Positions 8,551-17,287 of a DNA stretch of 64,000 nt are shown here, piece after piece. Position 1 is the first letter of the stretch, and each line of letters starts with the position of its first letter. Origin of the DNA: Rhodoferax sp. (lineage in GTDB: Bacteria; Pseudomonadota; Gammaproteobacteria; Burkholderiales; Burkholderiaceae_C); NCBI RefSeq assembly GCF_013297935.1, contig NZ_JAAFIX010000001.1:62001-126000 (forward strand), in the 5' to 3' direction. The notes under the pieces were generated by a model that did not search any database, was not told where the DNA came from, and worked only from the letters and a program-made list of their open reading frames with translations. A program made the translations under genes and the position numbers.

Positions 8551-9537
8551 TCAGACTCCCGCCGCTATCAAAAATAGAGCGCCTAGCGCAATCAACACGA
8601 GGGCTAGCACTGCTTTTGATACAAAAATCAGGGCTGCAGCCGTATCTGGCGCCTGCGCCTCCCGCCCCTCGGGGTTCAGCACATACACCGCCGGTTTGCG
8701 CAAGGCCACGCCCAGCACCAGGGCCATGGCGGCCATGGGCCAGCCGCTGTTGGGCGACGGGGTTTTGGCAGCCTCGGCGCGCAGCTGGCTGCGCAGCGCC
8801 CAGCCACGCCGGCCCTCTACCAGCAGGAGCAGCACCGCCGTCACGCGCGCGGGCACCCAGCTCAGCACATCGTCGGCGCGCGCCGCCCATTTGCCGGCCC
8901 ACGCCCAGTTGCGCCCCTGGTAGACACCGGGGTAGCCCCACATGGCGTCGGCCGTGTTGGCAAAGCGGTAGAGCACCGCGCCCGGGAGCCCCAGCAGCAA
9001 AAACCAGAAGATGGGCGCCACCACCGAGTCATTCAGGTTCTCGGCCAGCGTCTCAATAGCGCTTTCGCGCACCTGCACGTCGGTGAGCTGGGTCACGTCC
9101 CGGCTCACCAGCCAGCGCAGGCGCTCCCGCCCCGCATCCAGCGACTCGGCCAGCGCGGCCTCCACGGCGCGCACCTCGCTTTTGAGCATGGCCAGTGCCA
9201 GCATGGGCTTGAGCAGCAGACCCAAGGTCAGGCCCGCAGCCCACCAGGGCAGCTCCAGCGCCAGCCCCTGCAACAACAAAGCCGCTATTAAAAACAGAGC
9301 AGCTCCCGCAGACCACATCAGGGCGGCAAGCCAAAAAGCCTTGAAATCTTGTGTATGGGGGTCTTGCGCCGCGTGGCGCTGCACCCGCTCGCCCGCCTTG
9401 GTGAGGTAGTTGCCCATCCACACCACCGGGTGCAGCGTGGCCGCAGGTTCGCCCCAGCGCCGGTCCACCCAGAGGGCGACCACCAGGGCCACGCCCACCG
9501 CGCCGGCCCAATGTTGGGGGGTGAATTCTGTAGTCAT
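8551..9537 (-). CDS. cbiB: Adenosylcobinamide-phosphate synthase
   Basis: Membrane enzyme that attaches aminopropanol (phosphate) to cobyric acid. The 328-residue protein shows DRRWGEPAATLHPVVWMGN, an acidic/aromatic motif typical of CbiB, then VSRDVTQLTDVQVRESAIETLAENLNDSVVAP split across the central region, and several membrane helices. ATG 9537 was chosen because the upstream extension to 9711 is Pro/Arg-rich and unlike the family. Two copies of the dispersed repeat lie inside the gene (about 8564-8622 and 9284-9328), and the first encodes the C-terminal helix. It diverges from cobG. Confidence 0.93.
   Translation of the reverse strand: MTTEFTPQHWAGAVGVALVVALWVDRRWGEPAATLHPVVWMGNYLTKAGERVQRHAAQDPHTQDFKAFWLAALMWSAGAALFLIAALLLQGLALELPWWAAGLTLGLLLKPMLALAMLKSEVRAVEAALAESLDAGRERLRWLVSRDVTQLTDVQVRESAIETLAENLNDSVVAPIFWFLLLGLPGAVLYRFANTADAMWGYPGVYQGRNWAWAGKWAARADDVLSWVPARVTAVLLLLVEGRRGWALRSQLRAEAAKTPSPNSGWPMAAMALVLGVALRKPAVYVLNPEGREAQAPDTAAALIFVSKAVLALVLIALGALFLIAAGV
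8564..8622 (+). repeat. Dispersed repeat, copy 2, at the 3-prime end of cbiB
   Basis: Starts GCTATCAAAAATAGAGCGCC, carries the TAGCGCAAT core and GAGGGCTAGCAC tail, and continues to TGCTTTTGATAC, which mirrors the head. It encodes the last membrane helix of CbiB. Confidence 0.7.
9284..9328 (+). repeat. Dispersed repeat, copy 3, inside cbiB
   Basis: Begins GCTATTAAAAACAGAGCAGC, followed by a diverged CCGCAGACCACATCAGGGC tail. It is in frame with cbiB in a hydrophobic stretch (minus-strand AALFLIAALLLQ). Confidence 0.5.
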
Positions 9538-9663
9538 ACGCGGTGCAGATCCATCAAAGTCGGGCGGTGCCGGGGTTGGAGACAAGGGCGGGCGCGCCAT
9601 CATACGTGCGTCAGGCGGGGTGAAGGTTCGGCTGGCACAGTCGGGGTTTTTAACGAGGGGATA
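9538..9663. promoter_or_regulatory. Divergent promoter region between cbiB and cobG
   Basis: A 126-bp gap between two outward-facing cobalamin genes. It is too short for a complete cobalamin riboswitch, and none of the riboswitch boxes is visible. It must contain promoters for both directions, but I cannot pick out convincing -35/-10 pairs. Confidence 0.4.
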
Positions 9664-10890
9664 GTGAGATACTTGAGAGTTACCGACGCGCATCCCCTCG
9701 TGCAAAGCCACCCTTCCCCCTCCACTGCCAGCGAGCCCCGTATTCAGGGCTGGTGCCCCGGCGCGCTGCGGCCCATGCCGTCTGGCGACGGGCTGGTGGT
9801 GCGGGTGCGGCCGACCTTGGGGCGTCTCACGCCGCTACAGGCGCAAGGCCTGGCCGGTTTGGCCCAGCAATACGCCTCCCCCATGCTGGAACTCACCAGC
9901 CGGGCCAACCTGCAGCTGCGCGGCGTCTGCCCCGACAGCTACCCCGCCTTGATCAACGGCCTGCGAACCTTGGGCCTGCTCGACGAGCGCGCCGACATAG
10001 AAGGCCGCCGCAACCTGCTGCTCAGCCCTTTCTGGACTGACTCTGACGGCACGCCCGCCATTTGCGAGGCACTAACCCTAGCCTTGGCAGCGCCCGACGC
10101 CCCCACCCTGCCCGGCAAGTTCGGCTTCGCCCTGGACCTCGGGGCACCACCGGTGCTGCGCGCGGGCTCTGCCGACATCCGGCTCGAACGCTATGGCGGG
10201 CAGGTTTTGGTGTTTGCCGACGGCGCGCCCACTGGTGCCTGCGTGCCACTGGAGCAGGCCGCGCAGACCGCCATGGAGCTGGCGCGCTGGTTTGTGGCCA
10301 GTGGCGGCGTAGTCAACGGGCGGGGCCGCATGGCCCGCCTGCTGCAGCGCCAAGCCTTGCCTACCCGGTTTACCGCCACACCCGTGCCCCCCGCACCGGC
10401 GGCAGTGCAGCCTGTGGGCGACTCGGCGACCGGCATGGTGGTCGGCCTGGAGTTCGGGCAGCTGCCCGCCGACACGCTCTACCAGCTGGCTTCTCTCGCG
10501 CCACTGCGACTCACCCCCTGGCGCGGGCTGGTGATGGAGGGCCTGCACACCGCACCGGCCCTGCCCGAGCTCATTACCAACCCGCACGATGCGCGCCTTC
10601 GCGTGATGGCCTGCACCGGTGCCCCCGGTTGCACCCAGGCGCTCGGCCCCACCCGCGCGCTGGCCCGTTTTCTTGCGCCCTTGCTGCCAGCAGGCCGCAC
10701 CGCCCATGTGTCGGGCTGCAGCAAAGGCTGCGCCCACCATGGCAACACTTTGACCGTGGTGGCCGCTGATGCGGGCTACCACCTGATTGACCACGGCACT
10801 GCCCAAAGCGCGCCCGACGCCACCGGCCTCGACGCGCAGGGCATTGCCGCCTACCTAGAACAACAACGATTGCATGCGCCATACGTATGA
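9664..10890 (+). CDS. cobG: Precorrin-3B synthase
   Basis: Oxygen-dependent ring-contraction enzyme of the aerobic cobalamin pathway, a relative of sulfite/nitrite reductases. The 408-residue protein has WCPGALRPMPSGDGLVVRVRP at the N-terminus and ends in the siroheme/4Fe-4S cysteine set, CTGAPGC then VSGCSKGCAHHG. GTG 9664 is preferred because GAGGGG lies just upstream and the family starts close to the PG.LRPM motif. It overlaps cobH by 17 bp. Its presence marks the aerobic route. Confidence 0.93.
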   Translation: MRYLRVTDAHPLVQSHPSPSTASEPRIQGWCPGALRPMPSGDGLVVRVRPTLGRLTPLQAQGLAGLAQQYASPMLELTSRANLQLRGVCPDSYPALINGLRTLGLLDERADIEGRRNLLLSPFWTDSDGTPAICEALTLALAAPDAPTLPGKFGFALDLGAPPVLRAGSADIRLERYGGQVLVFADGAPTGACVPLEQAAQTAMELARWFVASGGVVNGRGRMARLLQRQALPTRFTATPVPPAPAAVQPVGDSATGMVVGLEFGQLPADTLYQLASLAPLRLTPWRGLVMEGLHTAPALPELITNPHDARLRVMACTGAPGCTQALGPTRALARFLAPLLPAGRTAHVSGCSKGCAHHGNTLTVVAADAGYHLIDHGTAQSAPDATGLDAQGIAAYLEQQRLHAPYV

Positions 10891-11506
10891 AACCGATGGC
10901 GACGCCATCTACCGGCAGTCTTTTGCCACCATCCGCGCCGAGGCCGAACTCGCCCGCTTCAACCCCGTCGAAGAGCTGGCCGTCGTCCGCATGATCCACG
11001 CCGCCGGCATGGTCGGGCTGGAGGCGCATGTGCAGTTTTCTGAAGGCATGGCCGAGGCCGCCCGCACAGCGCTGGAGGCCGGCGCGCCCATTTTGTGCGA
11101 CGTGCGCATGGTGAGCGAGGGCATTACCCGCACCCGCCTGCCCGCCGACAACCAGGTGCTGTGCACCCTGCAAGACCCGTCGGTGCGCGAGTTGGCCAAA
11201 TCCATGGGCACCACCCGCAGTGCCGCTGCGCTGGAGCTCTGGCGCCAGCACTTGGCAGGCGCGGTAGTGGCCATTGGCAATGCGCCAACCGCCCTCTTTC
11301 ATTTGCTCAATATGCTGCAAGACCCTGCCTGCCCGCGCCCGGCCGCCATCATTGGCTGCCCGGTGGGCTTTGTGGGGGCGGCCGAGTCCAAAGCCGCGCT
11401 CATGGCCGACCTGCCTGCCCCCAGCATGGTGGTGCATGGCCGCTTGGGCGGCAGCGCCATCACCGTGGCGGCAGTTAATGCACTCGCCTGCCGGAGGGAA
11501 ATCTGA
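10874..11506 (+). CDS. cobH: Precorrin-8X methylmutase
   Basis: Moves a methyl group from C-11 to C-12, giving hydrogenobyrinic acid. The 210-residue protein shows GDAIYRQSFATIRAE, the histidine-bearing VVRMIHAAGMVG, and a C-terminal PVGFVGAAESKAAL typical of CobH/CbiC. The key histidine of the family is present. The start overlaps cobG by 17 bp and the stop shares a base with the cobI start (TGATG). Confidence 0.96.
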   Translation: MRHTYETDGDAIYRQSFATIRAEAELARFNPVEELAVVRMIHAAGMVGLEAHVQFSEGMAEAARTALEAGAPILCDVRMVSEGITRTRLPADNQVLCTLQDPSVRELAKSMGTTRSAAALELWRQHLAGAVVAIGNAPTALFHLLNMLQDPACPRPAAIIGCPVGFVGAAESKAALMADLPAPSMVVHGRLGGSAITVAAVNALACRREI

Positions 11507-12237
11507 TGGGACGCATTCTTTGCGCGGGCCTGGGGCCCGGTGACCCCGATTTGATGAGCGTGCGCTCCGACCGCGCCATCCGCGCCGCCACCCACGTGGC
11601 CTACTTCCGCAAAAAAGGCCGCCCCGGTCAGGCGCGCCGCATTGTCGAAGGCATGTTGCTGCCCGGTGCCACCGAGTACCCCATGGAATACCCGGTGACC
11701 ACCGAGCTGCCTTTTGACAGCCCCGAATACATCCACTGCCTGGCCACCTTTTACGACGACTGGGCCGACCGCCTGGCCGAGCTTGCGCAAACCGAAGACG
11801 TGCTGGTGCTGTGCGAAGGCGACCCGTTTTTTTATGGCTCGTTCATGCACCTCTATACCCGGCTGCAAGGCCGCGCAGTGGTGGAGGTGATACCCGGCAT
11901 TCCCGGCATGGTGGGCTGCTGGTCGGCCACTGGCGTGCCCATCACCTGGGGCGACGATGTCATGACCGTGCTCATGGGCACCCTGCCGGAAGACGAGTTG
12001 GCCCGCCACATGCAAACCGCCGATGCCCTCGTCATCATGAAAACCGGCCGCAACCTGCCCCGCGTGCGCAGCGCGCTGGCCCAAGCCGGCCGCTTGGAGC
12101 AGGCCTGGCTGGTTGAGCGCGGCACCATGCCCGGTGAGCGCGTCGTGAAGCTGGCCGAGGTAGATGGCAGCGACTGCCCTTATTTCGCCATCGTGCTGGT
12201 TCACGGCCAAGGCCGCCGCCCCGAGGTGCAGGAATGA
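11506..12237 (+). CDS. cobI: Precorrin-2 C20-methyltransferase
   Basis: S-adenosylmethionine-dependent tetrapyrrole methylase acting on precorrin-2. The 243-residue protein has the N-terminal GLGPGDPDLMSVRSDRAI, the CEGDPFFYGSFMHL loop, and VVEVIPGIPGMVGC, all landmarks of the tetrapyrrole methylase fold, with the YFRKKGRPGQARR segment typical of CobI. It overlaps the neighbours on both sides by 1-4 bases, so expression is probably tightly coupled. Confidence 0.95.
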   Translation: MGRILCAGLGPGDPDLMSVRSDRAIRAATHVAYFRKKGRPGQARRIVEGMLLPGATEYPMEYPVTTELPFDSPEYIHCLATFYDDWADRLAELAQTEDVLVLCEGDPFFYGSFMHLYTRLQGRAVVEVIPGIPGMVGCWSATGVPITWGDDVMTVLMGTLPEDELARHMQTADALVIMKTGRNLPRVRSALAQAGRLEQAWLVERGTMPGERVVKLAEVDGSDCPYFAIVLVHGQGRRPEVQE

Positions 12238-12983
12238 CCGCACCGCTGGCCACCGGCACGCTGTGTATTGCGGGCCTCGGCCCGGGTGATGCGCAATTGG
12301 TCACACCCGAAGTAACTGCCTCCCTAGAGGCCGCCACCGACATCGTGGGCTACATCCCTTATGTGGCGCGCATTGCGCCGCGCCCCGGCCTCACGCTGCA
12401 CGCCTCAGACAACCGGGTCGAAATGGACCGCGCCCGCGCTGCCTTGCAAATGGCCGCCGAGGGCAAACAGGTGGTGATTGTGTCGTCCGGCGACCCTGGC
12501 GTGTTTGCCATGGCCGCGGCCGTGTTTGAAGCGCTGGAGGGCCGGCCCGACTGGCAGGTGCTGGATATTCGGGTGCTGCCCGGCATTACCGCCATGTTGG
12601 CCGCTGCAGCACGCGCCGGTGCGCCCCTGGGCCACGACTTTTGCGCCATCAACCTGAGCGACAACCTCAAACCCGCCGAGCTGATTGAAGTCCGCGTGCG
12701 CGCCGCCGCCGGGGCCGACTTTGCCATGGCGTTTTACAACCCCCGCTCCGCCAGTCGCCCCCACACCTTTGGCCGCGTGCTGCAGGTGCTGCTGGAGGCT
12801 TGTGGCCCGGAGCGCCTGATTACCTTTGCCCGCGCGGTGAGCACGCCTGAAGAAAAGCTGCTCACGGTGCGCCTGGGTGACGCCACCCCCGAGATGGCGG
12901 ACATGCGCACCGTGGTCATTGTGGGCAACAGCGCCACCCGCTACGTGGGCCGCTTTGTGTACACCCCGCGCTCGGCGCTATGA
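12234..12983 (+). CDS. cobJ: Precorrin-3B C17-methyltransferase
   Basis: S-adenosylmethionine-dependent methylase acting just after CobG. The 249-residue protein carries GLGPGDAQLVTPEV, SSGDPGVFAMAAAVFE, VLPGITAMLAAAARAGAPLG and FAMAFYNPRSASRP, the set of CobJ/CbiH. ATG overlaps the cobI stop (ATGA). The stop lies inside a dispersed repeat copy and sits two bases from the stop of the opposing cobK. Confidence 0.95.
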   Translation: MTAPLATGTLCIAGLGPGDAQLVTPEVTASLEAATDIVGYIPYVARIAPRPGLTLHASDNRVEMDRARAALQMAAEGKQVVIVSSGDPGVFAMAAAVFEALEGRPDWQVLDIRVLPGITAMLAAAARAGAPLGHDFCAINLSDNLKPAELIEVRVRAAAGADFAMAFYNPRSASRPHTFGRVLQVLLEACGPERLITFARAVSTPEEKLLTVRLGDATPEMADMRTVVIVGNSATRYVGRFVYTPRSAL

Positions 12984-13018
12984 ATTTAGTAGCTGCCCGC
13001 GCAGTCAAGACGGCGCAA
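12978..13018 (+). repeat. Dispersed repeat, copy 4, holding the cobJ and cobK stops
   Basis: Reads GCTATGAATTTAGTAGCTGC, then CCGCGCAG. The cobJ TGA (12981-12983) and the cobK TAA (12988-12986, minus strand) both fall within it. Confidence 0.65.
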
Positions 13019-13723
13019 AACCTCATTCACGCTATGCACCACGGTGCGGGCAGGAATGTGCGGCCGGTCTATCAATATGACGGGCAGCCCCAACTCGCGG
13101 GCCGCTATCAGCTTGGCCTCGGCACCCGCGCCGCCCGAGTTTTTAGAAACGATGTGCGTGATGCCATGCGCTTGCAGCAAAGCGCGGTCGCCCTCCAGCG
13201 TGAAGGGGCCGCGGTCCAGCACCACCTGGCCGCGCGCGGCGGGCAAGTCCAGCACCGGGTCCACCAAGCGCAACAAGTACCAGTGCTGTGTGTGGGCCAA
13301 AAACGGCGCCAGGTTCTGCTTGCCAATCGCCAAAAACACACGGGCGGGCTCCGCGGGCAAGGCTTGCACGGCGGCAGCCATGTCGGCTACATGCGTCCAC
13401 ACATCACCGTTCTGTGCTTGCCACGCGGGCCGCTCCAAGGCCAGCAAGGGCACGCCAGCGGCTGCACAGGCCTGCACGGCGTTGCTGCTCATTTGGGCGG
13501 CAAAGGGGTGGGTGGCGTCCACAACGTGGGTAATGCGCTCGGCCTGCAAATAAGCCTGCAAGCCCGCCACCCCGCCAAAGCCGCCCACGCGGGTGGGCAG
13601 CGGCTGGGCCACGGGCGCGTCCGTCCTACCTGCGTAAGAAAACACCGCGTCCACCCCGGCCTGGGCCAAGGCTTGTGCCAAGCGGCTGGCCTCGGTGGTG
13701 CCGCCCAGCAACAACACCCGCAA
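12986..13723 (-). CDS. cobK: Precorrin-6A reductase
   Basis: NADPH-dependent reductase of the aerobic pathway. The C-terminal 245 residues of a long open frame match CobK: RVLLLGGTTEASRLAQAL at the start, VVDATHPFAAQMSSNA, FLAIGKQNLAPF, and KNSGGAGAEAKLIAARELG. The remaining upstream frame is antisense to cobL and not coding. No ATG lies at the right place; TTG 13723 gives the family N-terminus. It is transcribed against the surrounding cob operon, with its start 13 bp from that of cobL. Confidence 0.9.
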   Translation of the reverse strand: MRVLLLGGTTEASRLAQALAQAGVDAVFSYAGRTDAPVAQPLPTRVGGFGGVAGLQAYLQAERITHVVDATHPFAAQMSSNAVQACAAAGVPLLALERPAWQAQNGDVWTHVADMAAAVQALPAEPARVFLAIGKQNLAPFLAHTQHWYLLRLVDPVLDLPAARGQVVLDRGPFTLEGDRALLQAHGITHIVSKNSGGAGAEAKLIAARELGLPVILIDRPHIPARTVVHSVNEVLRRLDCAGSY

Positions 13724-13736
13724 GGAGCCGCGTGCT

Positions 13737-14945
13737 ATGTCTGAACCGTGGTTGTCTACCCCTTGGCTAACGGTCATTGGAATCGGTGAAGAGGGTCTGC
13801 ATGGTCTGGGCGATGGTAGCCGCTCGGCACTGGCCCGCGCGCAGCACGTGTTCGGCGGGCCCCGCCATTTGGCGCTGGCCGATGTGGGCAGCCGTGGCCG
13901 CGAGTGGCCCGTGCCTTTTGACGTGGCGCCCGTGCTGGCCCTGCGCGGCCAAGCGGTGGTGGTGCTGGCCTCGGGCGACCCGTTTTGGTTCGGGGCCGGT
14001 GGCAGCCTGGCGGCGCACTTGCAGCCCGGCGAATGGATGGCCCACCCTGCGCCGTCTACCTTTGCACTGGCGGCTTCGCGCCTGGCGTGGCGGCTGGAGG
14101 CGGTGCACTGCTTCGGCCTGCACGCCGCGCCCTTTGAGCGCACCCGAAGCAGCCTGCACCCCGGCGCGCAGCTGATCTGCCTGCTGCGCGATGCGACGGC
14201 AGTAGCTGAATTTGCCCAGTGGCTCACCGCCCAAGGCTGTGGCGCATCTGCCCTGTGGGTGCTGGAAGCGCTGGGCGGCCCGCGCGAGCGCGTGCGCCAG
14301 ACCACGGCAGAAGCGCTGGCCTTTGCCGACATCCAAACCCCGGTCGCGGTAGCCGTGCACGTGACCAGCCATGAGGCCACCTTCAAAGGCCTGCCCCGCA
14401 CCCCTGGCCTGCCGGACGCGGGCTTTGCCAGCGACGGGCAAATTACCAAGTCCCCCATTCGCGCGCTCACATTGGCCGCACTCGCGCCCCGCCCCGGCGA
14501 ACACCTGTGGGACCTGGGCGCGGGCTCCGGCTCGGTGTCGGTGGAGTGGTGTTTGGCCGGTGGCAGCAGCAGCGCGGTGGAGCAACACGCCGAGCGCGTG
14601 GGCAACATACGCCACAACGCCGCCCACTTTGGCATAGCCCACCGCCTGCGCGTGCACCACGGCCACACGCCGGAGCTGCTGGCCAGCTTGCCCACACCGC
14701 ACGCTATTTTTGTAGGTGGCGGGTTCGACTTGGCGCTCTTCGCCCTGCTGCAAGCCACCGCCCCGCAAGGCACCCGCTTGGTGGTGAACGCGGTAACGCT
14801 GGAGACCGAATCGGCCCTGCTGCAACTGCACGCCCAACACGGCGGTGAGCTGCTGCGCATCGAGCTGGCGCAGGCCGCGCCCTTGGGCCGCATGCGCGGC
14901 TGGCAAGCCAGCCGCCCGGTGGTGCAATGGAGCGCCACGCTGTGA
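13737..14945 (+). CDS. cobL: Precorrin-6Y C5,15-methyltransferase (decarboxylating)
   Basis: Bifunctional enzyme that methylates C-5 and C-15 and decarboxylates the C-12 acetate. The 402-residue protein has an N-terminal CbiE-type tetrapyrrole methylase (WLTVIGIGEEGLHGL, VVLASGDPFWFGAGG) and a C-terminal CbiT-type Rossmann methylase (PRPGEHLWDLGAGSGSVSVE). ATG 13737 is supported by AAGGAG nine bases upstream. Because cobK is antisense between cobJ and cobL, this gene either relies on read-through or has its own promoter inside cobK. Confidence 0.95.
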   Translation: MSEPWLSTPWLTVIGIGEEGLHGLGDGSRSALARAQHVFGGPRHLALADVGSRGREWPVPFDVAPVLALRGQAVVVLASGDPFWFGAGGSLAAHLQPGEWMAHPAPSTFALAASRLAWRLEAVHCFGLHAAPFERTRSSLHPGAQLICLLRDATAVAEFAQWLTAQGCGASALWVLEALGGPRERVRQTTAEALAFADIQTPVAVAVHVTSHEATFKGLPRTPGLPDAGFASDGQITKSPIRALTLAALAPRPGEHLWDLGAGSGSVSVEWCLAGGSSSAVEQHAERVGNIRHNAAHFGIAHRLRVHHGHTPELLASLPTPHAIFVGGGFDLALFALLQATAPQGTRLVVNAVTLETESALLQLHAQHGGELLRIELAQAAPLGRMRGWQASRPVVQWSATL

Positions 14946-14988
14946 ACTCCGCGCCCCTGGCCGCCCGCCACAGCGCGTGCTTGCCCGC

Positions 14989-15396
14989 ATGAAGCTGGTA
15001 GCAGGCCTGGGCTTGCGAGCCGGGTGCGACGCTGCCTCGCTGCGCAGCGCCTTGCTCGCTGCGTTGGATGCAGCGTCCACAGCGCACGGCCAGCAAATCA
15101 CCCTCGCGCAAGTAAGCGCGCTGGCCACCGCCGCCGACAAGTCCCACCACCCCGCCCTGCTGCAACTCGCCGCCGAGCTGGGCATTTCCATCCACCCCGT
15201 TCCCCTGCCCGCGCTGGCCGAGCAGCCCGCCACACCCAGCACCCATGTGCCCGAGCGCTACGGCGCCCACAGCGTGGCCGAAGCCGCAGCGCTGGCAGCC
15301 GCAGGCCCTAGCGCCACGCTGCTTGGCAACCGCAGCATCAGCCCCGACCGCATGGCCACTTGTGCTTTGGCTTTCACAGAAAATACTTCCCTATGA
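14989..15396 (+). CDS. cobE: CobE/CbiG C-terminal-like cobalamin protein
   Basis: A 135-residue protein starting [18 protein letters not shown], with [18 protein letters not shown] and [12 protein letters not shown], the pattern of the small CobE proteins that correspond to the C-terminal part of CbiG. The exact biochemical role of CobE in the aerobic pathway is not well established. It sits between cobL and cobM; its stop overlaps the cobM ATG (ATGA, 15393-15396). Confidence 0.85.
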   Translation: MKLVAGLGLRAGCDAASLRSALLAALDAASTAHGQQITLAQVSALATAADKSHHPALLQLAAELGISIHPVPLPALAEQPATPSTHVPERYGAHSVAEAAALAAAGPSATLLGNRSISPDRMATCALAFTENTSL

Positions 15397-16190
15397 CTGT
15401 TCACTTCATTGGCGCCGGCCCCGGCGCACCCGACCTGTTGACCCTGCGCGGGCGCGACCTCATTGCCGCCAGCCCTGTCTGCCTGTATGCCGGCTCGCTG
15501 GTGCCCGAGGGCGTGTTGGCCCACTGCCCGGCCAGTGCCCGCATCGTCAACACCGCGCCCCTGTCGCTGGAGCAAATTTTGGAAGAAATTAGCACCGCCC
15601 ACGCCGCCGGGCACGACGTAGCACGCCTGCATTCGGGCGACTTGTCGGTGTGGTCGGCCATGGGCGAGCAGCTGCGCGGCTTGCGCGCACTAGGCATCCC
15701 CTACACCGTGACGCCGGGCGTGCCCTCGTTTGCCGCAGCCGCAGCCACCCTAGAGGCCGAGCTGACGCTGCCGGGCTTGAGCCAATCGGTGGTGCTCACC
15801 CGCACCTCGGGCCGCGCATCGGCCATGCCCGACACCGAGTCGCTGGCCAACTTTGCAGCCACGCAGGCGGTGCTGGCCATTCACCTGTCTATTCATGTGC
15901 TGCCGCGCGTGGTGGCCGAGCTGTCGCCCCACTACGGCGCAGACTGCCCGGTGGCCGTGGTCTGGCGCGCCAGTTGGCCGGACGAACGCGTGGTGCGCGC
16001 CACGCTCGCCACCATCGAGGCGGCTATTGGCGATGGCATGGAGCGCACCGCGCTCATCCTGGTGGGCCACACGCTGGGGCACAACTTGGGTGAAGGCGAC
16101 TTTGCCCACAGCCGCCTTTACGCTGGCGACTACGACCGCCGCTACCGCCCGCTGGGCACCGCGCCGCGCTTTCCGGCGGGCACCGAATGA
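15393..16190 (+). CDS. cobM: Precorrin-4 C11-methyltransferase
   Basis: S-adenosylmethionine-dependent methylase. The 265-residue protein begins [20 protein letters not shown] and shows [30 protein letters not shown] and [14 protein letters not shown], characteristic of CobM/CbiF. The start is chosen for the family N-terminus and the ATGA overlap with cobE. The stop overlaps the cobF start. Confidence 0.96.
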   Translation: MTVHFIGAGPGAPDLLTLRGRDLIAASPVCLYAGSLVPEGVLAHCPASARIVNTAPLSLEQILEEISTAHAAGHDVARLHSGDLSVWSAMGEQLRGLRALGIPYTVTPGVPSFAAAAATLEAELTLPGLSQSVVLTRTSGRASAMPDTESLANFAATQAVLAIHLSIHVLPRVVAELSPHYGADCPVAVVWRASWPDERVVRATLATIEAAIGDGMERTALILVGHTLGHNLGEGDFAHSRLYAGDYDRRYRPLGTAPRFPAGTE

Positions 16191-16984
16191 CTGCCGCAGT
16201 GAGTGCTGTTGCCAAGGTCGATGGACCAGTAGCGCTGTGCCTGGTCGGCATAGGCACCGGCAACCCCGACCATGTGACCCGCCAGGGCGTGAAAGCGTTG
16301 AATGCGGCCGACCTGATTTTGGTGCCGCACAAAGGCGAAGGCAAAGCCGACCTGGCCGAGCTGCGGCTCGCGCTGTGCCAAGAGCTGGTGACCAACCCCG
16401 CCACACAAGTGGTGCCGTTCGACATGCCGGTGCGCGACGCGCGAGACCCCGACTACCCTGGCGCGGTGAACCGCTGGCACGACGCCATTGCCGAGGTGTG
16501 GCTGGCAAAAATTCGCGCCCATTTGCCTGAAGGCGGGCGCGTGGCTCTGTTGGTGTGGGGCGACCCGTCTTTGTATGACAGCACCCTGCGCATTGCAGAC
16601 CGGCTGGCGCTGCACCTGCCGCTGGCGGTGTCGGTGGTGCCCGGCATCACCGCGCTGCAAGCGCTGACCGCCGCCCACGCCATTGCGCTCAACGACATCA
16701 ACGCCCCGGTCACCATCACCACCGGCCGCCAACTGCGCGACCACGGCTGGCCCGAAAGCGCCGACACCGTGGCTGTGATGCTGGACGGCCACTGCGCCTT
16801 CCAACACCTGCCGCCCGAGGGCATCACCATCTGGTGGGGCGCCTACCTCGGCATGCCCCAACAAATCTGCATCGCCGGGCCGCTGGCCGAAGTGAGCGAG
16901 CGGATTCAGGCAGAGCGCCAAGCCGCGCGCGCCGCGCATGGGTGGGTGATGGATATTTATTTGATGAGGCGGGTGGTCGACTAA
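16187..16984 (+). CDS. cobF: Precorrin-6A synthase (deacetylating)
   Basis: C-1 methyltransferase of the aerobic pathway that also releases acetate. The 265-residue protein has [51 protein letters not shown] and [17 protein letters not shown]. CobF is confined to the oxygen-dependent route. It is the last gene of the plus-strand operon; base composition falls sharply right after its stop. Confidence 0.95.
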   Translation: MTAAVSAVAKVDGPVALCLVGIGTGNPDHVTRQGVKALNAADLILVPHKGEGKADLAELRLALCQELVTNPATQVVPFDMPVRDARDPDYPGAVNRWHDAIAEVWLAKIRAHLPEGGRVALLVWGDPSLYDSTLRIADRLALHLPLAVSVVPGITALQALTAAHAIALNDINAPVTITTGRQLRDHGWPESADTVAVMLDGHCAFQHLPPEGITIWWGAYLGMPQQICIAGPLAEVSERIQAERQAARAAHGWVMDIYLMRRVVD

Positions 16985-17287
16985 ATTGCGCGATTAGAAG
17001 AGTAAGGCCTAAGTCCGCCCCGACCAAGTAGCAATCATCCACATTAAGATTTAATAGCAGAGGCAGACCACGCCCATGGGGATATCCAAAGCTAAGTCTA
17101 GCGGAGCAATGGATGCAAACGGTTTGCGACTTTTTATAAATTTTTAAACCAAATAATATTACATCGCCTACAAAAAGCTAGCTGCAAGTCAACTACATGG
17201 GAATTAAGTGAAAATTATAAAGAGTACATACCAGCTTGTTGAGAATTTTTTATTTTATGTAATAAATTACACATTTTAGAAACCTAA
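16985..17287. other. AT-rich gap at the left edge of the accessory island
   Basis: This stretch of 303 bp is much richer in A and T than the flanking cob genes from about 17.1 kb on. I see no credible open frame, tRNA or repeat. Candidate -10 boxes (TATAAA near 17134) suggest it holds the promoter of the HNH gene. No attachment-site duplication was found by eye. Confidence 0.5.

Noticed and set aside
9349-9663. N-terminal extension of the cobG frame
   Set aside because: The added 105 residues are His/Arg-rich, overlap cbiB and resemble no CobG; the GTG at 9664 fits the family.
9538-9663. Third cobalamin riboswitch between cbiB and cobG
   Set aside because: The gap is too short and lacks the B12 box and core blocks.
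13767-15242. Long minus-strand frames opposite cobL
   Set aside because: Antisense shadows of cobL and cobE with Arg/Ala/Gly-rich translations. Only the C-terminal part of the neighbouring minus-strand frame (12986-13723) matches a family (CobK).
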